This document shows, one piece after another, positions 25,593-32,823 of a DNA stretch of 64,000 nt. A model generated the notes under the pieces. It made no database searches, had not been told where the DNA came from, and worked only from the letters and a program-made list of their open reading frames with translations. Each line of letters begins with the position of its first letter. Position 1 is the first letter of the stretch. Location of the stretch: assembly GCA_944349635.1 (NCBI GenBank), contig CALVNH010000001.1:338385-402384 (forward strand), in the 5' to 3' direction. The DNA comes from an uncultured Clostridia bacterium (GTDB lineage: Bacteria > Bacillota > Clostridia > Christensenellales > CAG-917). A program made the translations under genes and the position numbers.

Positions 25593-26278
25593 TGACAATC
25601 TGCGGAATGGAAAAAGCCTCCCTTGTGGACTATGACAAAAAGATTGCCGCCGTGCTTTTCACGGGCGGTTGCAACATGCGTTGCCCTTTCTGCCACAATG
25701 CTGAACTGGTGCTGGCAACGCCGGAAGACGCGTTGGACGAGGCGGAAATTTTCGACTACCTCGAAAAGCGCAAAGGGCTCATCGACGCAGTTGTGATTTC
25801 GGGAGGCGAACCCACCCTGCAAAAAGACTTGATTCCTTTCGTCGAGAAAGTGCGCGAAACGGGTCTTGCGGTAAAACTGGACACCAACGGACTCCGCCCC
25901 GACGTACTTGCCACGCTGTTCGGGCGCAATCTCCTCGACTACGTCGCCATGGACGTCAAGAACAGCCGCAAAAAATATTCCATGACGGCGGGCACCGGTG
26001 TGGATTTCTCCGCCGTTTCGGAAAGCATAGGGCTCATCATGGCAAACGCTCCCGACTACGAGTTCCGTACCACCGTGATAAAGGAATTGCACACGGAGGA
26101 AGATATCGCCGACATCGCCGACAGAATCGCGGGCGCAAAAAAATATTTTCTTCAAAAATACAAAGACGCCGACACCTGCTTCGAACACGGGTTCACGGCA
26201 CCGTCGAAAGTCACGGCTCTCCGTTTTTGCGAAATCGCCTCGCAAAAAGTGGATTACGTCGGGTTGCGCGGCTTCTGA
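25592..26278 (+). CDS. nrdG: Anaerobic ribonucleotide reductase activase (NrdG2-type radical SAM protein)
   Basis: 228 residues. Radical-SAM cluster CNMRCPFC (Cys 27, 31, 34) binds the 4Fe-4S that cleaves S-adenosylmethionine; ISGGEPTLQ follows at about 69-77, and LDTNGLRPD is typical of the family. The length and pattern fit the NrdG2 activase group rather than pyruvate-formate-lyase activase. It would install the glycyl radical on the neighbouring NrdD. It is transcribed from its own promoter after the trxB terminator and is predicted leaderless. Confidence 0.9.
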   Translation: MTICGMEKASLVDYDKKIAAVLFTGGCNMRCPFCHNAELVLATPEDALDEAEIFDYLEKRKGLIDAVVISGGEPTLQKDLIPFVEKVRETGLAVKLDTNGLRPDVLATLFGRNLLDYVAMDVKNSRKKYSMTAGTGVDFSAVSESIGLIMANAPDYEFRTTVIKELHTEEDIADIADRIAGAKKYFLQKYKDADTCFEHGFTAPSKVTALRFCEIASQKVDYVGLRGF

Positions 26279-26345
26279 CGCTTTGCGCCGCGCCGTCACA
26301 GGGCTCCGAGCAAGCGCAAAACAGCAAAAAAAGGAGAAAGACGTT

Positions 26346-26831
26346 ATGCACAAAATTCTGGTAGCTTATTTTTCGGCAAGCGGCGTGACCGCCGCACTCG
26401 CCCGCAGACTCGCAACCGCAACGGGCGCGGACGTCAGGGAAATCAAACCCGCGGTTCCCTACACGACAGCCGACCTCGACTGGACGGATTCCGCCAGCCG
26501 CAGCAGCATTGAAATGAAAGACAAATCCTTCCGACCCGCACTCGCCGACGACGTTTCCGCGGATTGCTCCGCCTACGACACGGTATTTGTCGGCTTCCCG
26601 ATTTGGTGGTATGTCGCTCCGACAATAATAAACTCGTTTTTGGAAAAATGCGATTTGCACGGCAAAACCGTCATTCCTTTCGCCACTTCCGGAAGCAGCG
26701 GAATGGGGAGAACATCGGCGGAGCTTGCTCCGTCCTGCCCCGGTGCCGACGTGAAAGAGGGCAAGCGTTTTCGCGCCTCCGCGTCTGCGGAAGAGCTGAA
26801 AGCCTGGGCAGACGGCTTCCTGAAAAACTGA
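26346..26831 (+). CDS. Flavodoxin-family protein
   Basis: 161 residues with the flavodoxin layout: strand plus FMN phosphate loop MHKILVAYFSASGVTAALA (the usual T/S-rich loop), YDTVFVGFPIWWYVAP (about 76-91) and FATSGSSGMGRT. Such proteins carry electrons or act as small FMN quinone/azo reductases. It lies 67 bp after nrdG with its own AAGGAG site and may be co-transcribed; an electron-donor role for NrdG activation is possible but not shown. Confidence 0.88.
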   Translation: MHKILVAYFSASGVTAALARRLATATGADVREIKPAVPYTTADLDWTDSASRSSIEMKDKSFRPALADDVSADCSAYDTVFVGFPIWWYVAPTIINSFLEKCDLHGKTVIPFATSGSSGMGRTSAELAPSCPGADVKEGKRFRASASAEELKAWADGFLKN

Positions 26832-26889
26832 ATCCGCCCGCGCTGTGCGGATAAAATTCGCAACCATGCGGCGCTGCTGCGTCGTACGA

Positions 26890-26918
26890 AAACGGCTTCC
26901 CCTCGCGGGAAGCCGTTT
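26890..26918 (+). terminator. Terminator of nrdG-flavodoxin unit
   Basis: 12-bp stem AAACGGCTTCCC/GGGAAGCCGTTT, CTCGC loop. Confidence 0.8.
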
Positions 26919-26990
26919 GTCCTATTCCGTTCCGCGCGAAACTGCGTCTGCGGCGGTTCCGTCACACGGAGCGTAATTCCTCCGTGCGTT

Positions 26991-27296
26991 CTACTCCTCC
27001 GTGGCTTCGATGTAAAAACTGACGGGGCGAAATCCGTCGTTGCATGAAATCATCGCCGAAAACGGATTTTTCATCCACCCGTCGAAAAAATTGCCTTCTC
27101 CCCGCGCCAACGCCGCCACAAAAGGCTGCATAACTCCCCACGCGCTCTCGCACAGTCCGTCCGGTCTGGCACCGTTTTCGGAAACGAACACCTGCCCTTC
27201 TTCAAGGTCACAGGCGTGCTCCAAAGGGTTTTCGTACTTTTCCGACAAATCGGGATAGCAGGCTTTTCTGACAACGGTAACTGTACATTTTTTCAC
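26991..27296 (-). CDS. TIGR04076-family small protein
   Basis: 101 residues starting at GTG (27296) right after GGAGG-ACGCC; the longer in-frame ATG start has no ribosome site. The pattern KKCTVTVVRKACYPDLSEKYEN, a central G-x-F/V-VSENG, and a C-terminal SCNDGFRPVSFYIEATEE match the TIGR04076 family of small Clostridial proteins of unknown function. Four Cys are spaced through the protein. No operon partner. Last core gene before the accessory island. Confidence 0.75.
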   Translation of the reverse strand: MKKCTVTVVRKACYPDLSEKYENPLEHACDLEEGQVFVSENGARPDGLCESAWGVMQPFVAALARGEGNFFDGWMKNPFSAMISCNDGFRPVSFYIEATEE

Positions 27297-27437
27297 GGCG
27301 TCCTCCCATGCGGCAAATCCACGTCTGAATTCGCCATGAATTATAACTCGCAAAATCGGTTTCCGCAACATCGAACGCGCATTTGTTCCCCCCGACAGGC
27401 CGTGGTAGGTAACCCCGACAAGCTACGCATCTCGGAA

Positions 27438-27587
27438 TCAGTTGCGCCTCCCCTCGGACAGTTGCCGCATTCGCTGTTCCAGTATTCGCGCAAGCATTGC
27501 CGCATAGAACCGCTTTTGTTCCTCCTGCGTAAGCCTGCCGACATCCGGAACACCGATGTTTACAACGGTGATGTTCTTTTGTTTCAT
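27438..27587 (-). CDS. 49-residue small protein, possible mobile-element remnant
   Basis: Starts with ATG five nt after a perfect AGGAGG and encodes a short beta-like N-terminus (MKQKNITVVNIG) followed by a charged helix (LTQEEQKRFYAAMLARILEQRMRQL). Small proteins of this shape often precede recombinase genes in Clostridial elements, but no recombinase is present here. The open frame upstream of this ATG is not needed. Coding status rests on the ribosome site and the amphipathic helix. Confidence 0.5.
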   Translation of the reverse strand: MKQKNITVVNIGVPDVGRLTQEEQKRFYAAMLARILEQRMRQLSEGRRN

Positions 27588-27679
27588 TGCTACCTCCTGC
27601 GTTTTATTTCCCGAACGGTCTCCCGTTGAGGATTGATGGCAGTATAAAACAAAGAACACCTTCCCTGCGAGAAGCCTGC

Positions 27680-27746
27680 GGGTAAGTAACGGTAGGTATT
27701 TCGGTCACTTTGAGTAAGTTACGGGTAAGCTGTGGGTAACTGACGG
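27680..27746 (+). repeat. Three phased direct repeats, consensus GGGTAAGTnACGG
   Basis: Copies start at 27680 (GGGTAAGTAACGG), 27712 (GAGTAAGTTACGG) and 27734 (GGGTAACTGACGG). Spacings of 32 and 22 bp are close to whole helical turns, so one protein could contact one face of the DNA. They resemble recombinase arm-type or operator repeats; no cognate protein is encoded nearby. Confidence 0.6.
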
Positions 27747-27786
27747 GAAAAGAAGAACGCCCCTTAACGGAGCGTGCGGACAGACG

Positions 27787-27886
27787 GCAACGGATACAAC
27801 AACGGGGAAACGGATAAAGCGGCCGATTGCCCGAGCGGTTCAGCGGGCAACGGCGCTTCCGTCCCCTGTTGTTTCTCGCCCGTTGC
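27787..27886. other. 100-nt strongly folded non-coding element
   Basis: The two sides pair in order: GCAACGG (27787) with CCGTTGC (27880); ACAACA (27796) with TGTTGT (27867); GGGG with CCCC; ACGG with CCGT; AAGC with GCTT; GCCG with CGGC; TTGCCCG (27827) with CGGGCAA (27844), closed by a 10-nt loop. This gives about 36 bp in seven stacked helices with small bulges. No coding frame explains it. Could be a structured RNA or a DNA site folded as a single strand. Confidence 0.65.
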
Positions 27887-28009
27887 TTTGCAACCGCGCC
27901 CGAGAATATACATCGCCGCCCGCCTTTCGGCATTTGTTAAGGCAAAGTAGTATTGTTATTTAGCGCACAATCTTCGCGCCTGATTTGCCTCAATTCAAAT
28001 CAAAAGAAA

Positions 28010-28074
28010 AGGCGTGTGCTTGTCTGGCGGAGCGCGTCAGCGCACCGCCACTTGTCTATGACAAGCACACGCCT
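28010..28074. repeat. Nested long inverted repeat upstream of the restriction operon
   Basis: Outer 15-bp perfect arms AGGCGTGTGCTTGTC (28010) and its complement (28060-28074). Inside is an inner stem TGGCGG-A-GCGC / GCGC-A-CCGCCA with a GTCA loop (28025-28050). The segment CTTGTC-TAT-GACAAG (28051-28065) can form an alternative hairpin that excludes the outer stem. No T-run follows. Confidence 0.8.
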
Positions 28075-28100
28075 AACAGCCAAAATTAATCTGTGCGACA

Positions 28101-28148
28101 TTGACCATCGAAATAAAATATGTTAACATTTTGTTAATTAGATGTTAA
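28101..28148 (+). promoter_or_regulatory. Controller-gene promoter with three TGTTAA repeats at 11-bp period
   Basis: TTGACC (28101-28106), 17-bp spacer, TAACAT (28124-28129) is a plausible weak promoter. TGTTAA occurs at 28121, 28132 and 28143, each exactly 11 bp apart, covering the -10 and the start region. This is the layout expected for autorepression by the XRE protein encoded just downstream. Confidence 0.6.
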
Positions 28149-28161
28149 GAGGACAATTCCC

Positions 28162-28353
28162 TTGAATTATTCGGCACAAATAAAACACATCCGCGAAAAA
28201 CTTTTTTTGACACAACGTGAAATTGCTGTCGAATTAGGAGTAAATGCGGTTACGGTTTGCAGATGGGAAACAGGCAAAAGCGAACCTAACATGAAAGCTA
28301 AAAAAGCCATTGCCGCTTTGTGCAATAAAAACGGTATCTGCGTTGACGATTGA
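28162..28353 (+). CDS. XRE-family helix-turn-helix protein, probable restriction-modification controller
   Basis: 63 residues, nearly all one HTH domain: IKHIREKLFLTQREIAVELGVNAVTVCRWETGKSEPN (about 7-43). Start codon TTG, eight nt after AGAGGA; there is no nearby ATG. Small XRE proteins at the head of type II restriction operons usually act as C-proteins that delay nuclease expression until methylation is complete. The stop is one base from the vsr start. AT-rich, unlike the flanking chromosome. Confidence 0.8.
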   Translation: MNYSAQIKHIREKLFLTQREIAVELGVNAVTVCRWETGKSEPNMKAKKAIAALCNKNGICVDD

Positions 28354-28354
28354 T

Positions 28355-28777
28355 ATGAGCAAAACTCCCGAACAAGTGCATTATAATATGCAACACATTC
28401 GTAACAAGAACTCCGAAATCGAAGTCGCTTTGCGCAAGGCTCTTTGGAGTAAAGGTTATAGGTACAGAAAAAATGTGAAGACCGTTTTCGGGCATCCCGA
28501 TATCGCTTTTATCGGTAAGAAAGTAGCCGTATTTTGCGATAGCGAATTCTGGCATGGATATGATTGGGAACACAGAAAAGAAGATTTCAAAGTTAGGCGA
28601 GACTTCTGGATTCCGAAAATAGAAAGAAATATCCAAAGGGATATAGAAGTGACTCAAAAGTTACAATCGGAAGGTTGGATTGTACTGCGATTTTGGGGCA
28701 AAGAAATAAGAAATGATTTAGATGGCTGTGTGCGGGAAATAGAAGAGGCGGTTTCGAAAAATGATAAAAAGCATTGA
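28355..28777 (+). CDS. vsr: Very short patch repair (Vsr) mismatch endonuclease
   Basis: 140 residues. The Vsr signature is present: VHYNMQHIRNKNSEIEVALRKALW near the N-terminus, GYRYRKNVKTVFGHPDIAFIGKK with the catalytic Asp, and EFWHGYDW (family usually CFWHxH). It nicks at T:G mismatches formed when 5-methylcytosine deaminates at the sites of the partner methyltransferase. The start is ATG after the controller stop (TGATATG), with no own ribosome site, so translation is probably coupled. Overlaps the methyltransferase start by 17 bp. Confidence 0.93.
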   Translation: MSKTPEQVHYNMQHIRNKNSEIEVALRKALWSKGYRYRKNVKTVFGHPDIAFIGKKVAVFCDSEFWHGYDWEHRKEDFKVRRDFWIPKIERNIQRDIEVTQKLQSEGWIVLRFWGKEIRNDLDGCVREIEEAVSKNDKKH

Positions 28778-29759
28778 TTTGTTTGCCGGAATAGGTGGAA
28801 TAAGACTGGGGTTCGAACAGGCTTTCGGAAACGATTTGGAAACCGTTTTTGTCAGCGAGTGGGATGAACCGGCGCAAAAAACATATAAGGCAAATTTCAG
28901 AGATAATTTCGAAATAGCGGGAGACATAACGAAAATTTCCGAGGATGAAATTCCCGAATTCGATATTTGTCTCGCCGGATTTCCTTGTCAGGCTTTCAGT
29001 CTTGCGGGACAAAGAAAAGGCTTCGAAGATGACTATAAAGGAATGTCGAGAGGAACTTTGTTTTTCGATGTCGCGCGCATTTGCGAAAAACATAAGCCGA
29101 AAGTCATTTTTTGCGAAAATGTAAAAGGGCTTACCATGCACGATAAGGGGCGTACTTTCGAAATAATAGTCGCAACTTTGCGTGAAATAGGATACTCGGT
29201 ATTCTATCGTGTACTAAACAGTAAAGATTTCGGAGTTCCTCAAAACAGGGAAAGAATTTATATTGTCGCTTTCCGCAATGATATTGCGCCCGAGTCGTTC
29301 GAATTTCCCACCCCAACGGACAACGGAAAAAAGATAAGAGATATTATCGAAGAAAATCCCGTTCCCGCAAAATATTATTTAAGCGAGTGCTATCTCGATA
29401 CTTTGAGAAAACACAAAGCCCGCCACGAGGCAAAAGGTCACGGATTCGGCTATGAAATACGCTCATGGGATGCTGTCGCCGGAGCCATTGTTTGTGGCGG
29501 AATGGGACGGGAACGCAACCTCATTGTCGATACGAGGCAAAAAAATCTTACCCCAACAACACATATAAAAGGCAACATCAACAATGAAGGTGTCAGGAAA
29601 ATGACTCCGCGCGAATGGGCAAGATTGCAAGGATTCCCAGATAGTTTTGCTTTGCCGCTAGCCGATGTTCATTCTTACAAACAGTTGGGCAACAGTGTTA
29701 CGGTTCCCGTGATAAAAGCAATTGCGGAAAAAATAAAAGAGGTATTGGATAATGTCTGA
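28761..29759 (+). CDS. DNA (cytosine-5-)-methyltransferase, HpaII-type system
   Basis: 332 residues with the C5-methyltransferase motifs in order: I SIDLFAGIGGIRLGFEQ, IV GFPCQAFSLAGQ (catalytic Cys 76), VI FCENVKGL, VIII FGVPQNRERIYIVAF, then a short target-recognition region, and IX-X REWARLQGFPDSF and YKQLGNSVTVPVI. The nuclease next to it is HpaII-like, so the predicted target is CCGG with methylation of a cytosine. Overlaps vsr upstream and the nuclease gene downstream, giving a tight operon. Confidence 0.93.
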   Translation: MIKSIDLFAGIGGIRLGFEQAFGNDLETVFVSEWDEPAQKTYKANFRDNFEIAGDITKISEDEIPEFDICLAGFPCQAFSLAGQRKGFEDDYKGMSRGTLFFDVARICEKHKPKVIFCENVKGLTMHDKGRTFEIIVATLREIGYSVFYRVLNSKDFGVPQNRERIYIVAFRNDIAPESFEFPTPTDNGKKIRDIIEENPVPAKYYLSECYLDTLRKHKARHEAKGHGFGYEIRSWDAVAGAIVCGGMGRERNLIVDTRQKNLTPTTHIKGNINNEGVRKMTPREWARLQGFPDSFALPLADVHSYKQLGNSVTVPVIKAIAEKIKEVLDNV

Positions 29760-30918
29760 CAAGAAAGGTAAAAACATCGGCGAATGGTCGGAAATGTACA
29801 TATTTTTTAAATTGATGTCCGACCGCAAAGTATATGTTGCGGATAAGGATATGAACCGTTTGAAAGATGTCTTTCTCAATATAATCAGCATCATACGGGA
29901 AGAAGACAAAGGCTATGAGTATCGATACTTCACCGGAGATATCGTAAAAATAACTTTGAACGGAAAACAAGTCGCGGAAGTGGATGTATCCAAATTTACA
30001 GAAAGTGCACGACGCGTATGGAATTTGATTACATCCAAAAAAGATACAACCTTTTCCGATAGCGAAATAGTAAATTTTCTAACCTCGATTTTCATCAAAA
30101 ATATTTCTTCGCCCGCCCAGAAAAAAAGTCACTTTTTTGGCGGCACTGCCGATATAGTTCTGGACACAATGGATTATCGTTCGGGTGTCAGCCAAATAAT
30201 GGGGTTTTCGTGTAAATCCGACATAGATGCCGCTTCCACTCTTTTCAACGCAAGCGGGGATAATACTAACTTCGAATTCGAAATTGTGGGAAATATGACC
30301 GATGATATCATGAAAACATTCAATGCCATGTATCATAAAGTCATAAAAAAGGGCGAAGCAAAATATGAGGTGGCAACCGGAGAAAGAATGCGTTTCCTCA
30401 AATCCAATGGTTTTGATTTGAGGTTCATTAAACCAACAAAGGATGTTGCGGGACAAAATCTTATAAGGTGTGGCGGATTGGAAACACCCAAAATCGTAGG
30501 TGGATTGCTCAAATATTTTTATTTCGAATGTGCAGGGGCATCTACCGGCATCGAGGAAGCTATAAATTATCTCGCCGAGAATGATTTCGTCGGTTACGAA
30601 TTCGACAACCTTTACGCAACATACAGGGTAAAGATTGCGAACCTTTTGTATGCTATGTTCACCGGCTTGCGTTTCAGCAAACCTTGGTCGGGGCGTTCCG
30701 ATGTAAATGGAGGATACATTGTAGTAAAAAGAGATGGAGATGTGGTGGCATTTCACTCTTGTATTGCCGATGAATTCAAAGATTTTTTGATTGACAAACT
30801 GAAATTCGAGGCTCCTTCTTGTTCGCGACACAAGTACATGGATATTTATAAAAAATCGGATGGTAAATACTACATAAAGCTCGCTCTTCAATTCAGATTC
30901 AAATTGAAAAACAAATAA
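29752..30918 (+). CDS. HpaII-family type II restriction endonuclease
   Basis: 388 residues. It matches the HpaII family as I know it: N-terminal KGKNIGEWSEMYIFFKLMSDRKVYVADKDMNRLKDVFLNI, central FGGTADIVLD followed by MGFSCKSDIDAASTLFNAS with the probable active-site Asp and Lys. HpaII cuts C^CGG. The start overlaps the methyltransferase by 8 bp with GAGG upstream. Like its operon partners it is distinctly AT-rich. Complete, no frameshift. Confidence 0.85.
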   Translation: MSDKKGKNIGEWSEMYIFFKLMSDRKVYVADKDMNRLKDVFLNIISIIREEDKGYEYRYFTGDIVKITLNGKQVAEVDVSKFTESARRVWNLITSKKDTTFSDSEIVNFLTSIFIKNISSPAQKKSHFFGGTADIVLDTMDYRSGVSQIMGFSCKSDIDAASTLFNASGDNTNFEFEIVGNMTDDIMKTFNAMYHKVIKKGEAKYEVATGERMRFLKSNGFDLRFIKPTKDVAGQNLIRCGGLETPKIVGGLLKYFYFECAGASTGIEEAINYLAENDFVGYEFDNLYATYRVKIANLLYAMFTGLRFSKPWSGRSDVNGGYIVVKRDGDVVAFHSCIADEFKDFLIDKLKFEAPSCSRHKYMDIYKKSDGKYYIKLALQFRFKLKNK

Positions 30919-30963
30919 ATTCTGCTTTGCAAAATTCACACGCTTATATATGGGAAGGTGACT

Positions 30964-31980
30964 ATGGGTAGGAAAATTTTATCATCGGACTTCTATACCT
31001 TGCAAAAAGAGAACGGTGTCGCAAAAATAAGCATACACTCTTTCCCGACTCTTTACAAATATCAACCAGTTAGCGAATATAGTTTGCACAATTTTGAGTA
31101 TGACGAAATTTGGGGAACTGTGCCTGCCGCATTTAACGACCCATACGATAGTTCGGTATGCTACTCCGAAAACAAAGTGAACAAATTTATCAAGGAAAAT
31201 CTTACAGAACAACGCATAGAAAATTATAAGCTTTTTCCCCAAACAACAAAAAAGTCGGACATTGCGGAATTCATAACACGTAATTTAATAGACTGTGATA
31301 ATTACAGAAAGCAATATTGCGTTGCTTGTTTTTCTATATACAATGACAGTGAGATTATGTGGGCTCATTACGCCGATTCAGCAAAAGGTTTTTGCCTTGC
31401 GTATGATAGTCAAGCTTTGATGAATGCCGCTGCGGCATGTTCACAAAAAATTGCCAATCGAATTAGAGAATCCAGCTCTTTAGATGTGGATTTTTCCGAG
31501 TTTGACAATCAGCCTTCCATTATGCCTGTAATTTATAATGGTACGAAAATCAATATAACAGACAAAATTATTAATGTGCTGCCTCTCTTTTTCGAATATC
31601 TCGATAAATTATCTTGCGGAGTTTCACAAACAGAGGCATGTTGTGAAACTGTGTTAGACAACTTGAATGTAATACGTGAACAGTTGAAAGAAAATCGTTT
31701 TGTAACCCCCACTATGCTTTGCAGTAAAAATAAAGAGTGGCGTTATGAACAAGAATGGAGGATATTTACGCACAATGAAAACTTGTATTTTGGCAATCCT
31801 AAAGATTCTCATATGGCAATAGGAAATATTGTTGCAAAAGCAGTTTATTTAGGAGAAAGAATGCACGAGTACTCTCGCCGAATGATTATCGCAATGGCGA
31901 AAGAGAAAAATATTCCAGTGTATCAAATGAGATCAAAAATGTACAAAAACAACTACAGATTGAATCCTATCTTGTTGTAA
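30964..31980 (+). CDS. DUF2971-family protein
   Basis: 338 residues. DUF2971 pattern: LYKYQPVSEYSLHNF near the N-terminus, AAFNDPYDSSVCY, IMWAHYADSAKGFCLAYD at about 130-148, and EWRYEQEWRIFTHNE at about 258-272. Function unknown; such genes are common in defence islands and beside restriction systems. The ATG at 30964 follows GGAAGGTGA; a GTG two codons upstream is less likely. 45 bp after the nuclease gene, possibly co-transcribed. AT-rich like the island. Confidence 0.82.
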   Translation: MGRKILSSDFYTLQKENGVAKISIHSFPTLYKYQPVSEYSLHNFEYDEIWGTVPAAFNDPYDSSVCYSENKVNKFIKENLTEQRIENYKLFPQTTKKSDIAEFITRNLIDCDNYRKQYCVACFSIYNDSEIMWAHYADSAKGFCLAYDSQALMNAAAACSQKIANRIRESSSLDVDFSEFDNQPSIMPVIYNGTKINITDKIINVLPLFFEYLDKLSCGVSQTEACCETVLDNLNVIREQLKENRFVTPTMLCSKNKEWRYEQEWRIFTHNENLYFGNPKDSHMAIGNIVAKAVYLGERMHEYSRRMIIAMAKEKNIPVYQMRSKMYKNNYRLNPILL

Positions 31981-32112
31981 AAATAGCATTTTCCCATTGG
32001 ATTACTGAGTCTACACAAAAGTTATGTAAAATGGTTATCATTTGCCACAAATAAAGGCCCGCTTATAAGGTGCTTTCATTATAGTATTTCCTCTGCAAGA
32101 GAAATTAAATGT

Positions 32113-32343
32113 TTACATTGCCGTTGCGGCTAGGTATTTTTCGCGGAGTTTGTTGCGGCGATTCCAGACCGTGGTGCGGTTTACATTGAGATAGCGGGCG
32201 ATTTCGCTGTGTCCCATTCCGCAGAGATAACAGTCGAGGACGACTTTTTCGCCTTCGGTCAGGCACATTTTGCGAATGATTTTGTCCGCCTTTAACGCAA
32301 TGGTTTTCCTCTCCCGTTGGACAGCCGCCTCTCCGTGCCACAC
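32113..32343 (-). pseudogene. HTH protein remnant (sigma-70 region 4/LuxR-like)
   Basis: The frame encodes a clear helix-turn-helix: LTEGEKVVLDCYLCGMGHSEIARYLNVNRTTVWNRRNKLREKYL. The annotated start would be GTG at 32343 without a ribosome site. The same frame continues upstream with plausible protein (EFVSLFARR) into the tRNA terminator and never meets a good start. It looks like the 3' part of a truncated mobile-element gene, but a small functional gene is possible. GC-rich, unlike the restriction genes beside it. Confidence 0.5.
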
Positions 32344-32413
32344 TCGGCGGGCGAAAAGGCTGACAAATTCGGAGATTAGCGGAGAGAAAACTTTATGCCG
32401 AAGCAGTCGCGGA

Positions 32414-32456
32414 TAAAAAATAATGCGGACTCGATTTCACTCGGGTTCGCATTATT
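32414..32456 (-). terminator. Terminator after tRNA-Arg
   Basis: Minus strand AATAATGCG...CGCATTATT 15-bp imperfect stem followed by TTTTTT, directly after the tRNA 3' end. Confidence 0.82.
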
Positions 32457-32462
32457 CCTTTC

Positions 32463-32539
32463 TGGCGTTCCCGGCGGGAGTCGAACCCACGGCCTTCCGC
32501 TTAGGAGGCGGACGCTCTATCCTACTGAGCTACGGAAAC
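32463..32539 (-). tRNA. tRNA-Arg(CCT)
   Basis: 77 nt on the minus strand including encoded CCA. Acceptor GTTTCCG/CGGGAAC, D-stem GCTC/GAGC, anticodon stem TCCGC/GCGGA with loop CTCCTAA (anticodon CCT), T-arm GTGGG-TTCGACT-CCCGC, discriminator G. All stems pair. The 3' end faces the accessory island. Confidence 0.97.
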
Positions 32540-32729
32540 ACGGTTTCGGGCGGTTTTATTTTAGGAGCAGGCGAGGCGTTTGTCAAGCGAAAGCGGACAG
32601 CGGACGAAAGGACGGTCGTACTCTGCTCCTTTTCGCGGCGTCCGACAAATCCTTTTGCGAGACGGGAGCCCGCCGCACAAAAAACAGCGGCAGACGCGCG
32701 GATTTTCTCCGTCAACGGGTCAGTTGGGT

Positions 32730-32758
32730 TTGACAGTGCGGGAGTATTTCTATATTAT
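32730..32758 (+). promoter_or_regulatory. Sigma-A-type promoter upstream of the ECF sigma gene
   Basis: TTGACA, 17-bp spacer, TATTAT. Start predicted near 32765, about 60 nt before the gene and just upstream of the shared motif. Confidence 0.7.
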
Positions 32759-32778
32759 TGAAAATAATTGCGGATTAC

Positions 32779-32805
32779 GTTGGCAAAACGGCAATTCCGG
32801 TTGTT
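32779..32805 (+). promoter_or_regulatory. Shared 27-bp motif, copy 1 (ECF sigma gene)
   Basis: GTTGGCAAAACG, 7 bp, CGGTTGTT, then TTATATATG. The same two blocks with identical 7-bp spacing recur at 34946, upstream of the lipoprotein gene. Likely the target promoter of this ECF factor, or an operator. Confidence 0.65.
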
Positions 32806-32823
32806 TTATATATGGGAGAGCCT

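Noticed and set aside
28010..28077. Integron attC-like site (GCCTAAC core next to the nested hairpin)
   Set aside because: GCCTAAC fits the RYYYAAC box but lies at the wrong end of the palindrome, no GTTRRRY partner is found, and no integron integrase is present.
32463..32490. Direct repeat of the tRNA 3' end marking the island's other border
   Set aside because: I compared the tRNA 3' sequence with the 27.3-28.1 kb region and found only a 7-bp match, which is not meaningful.
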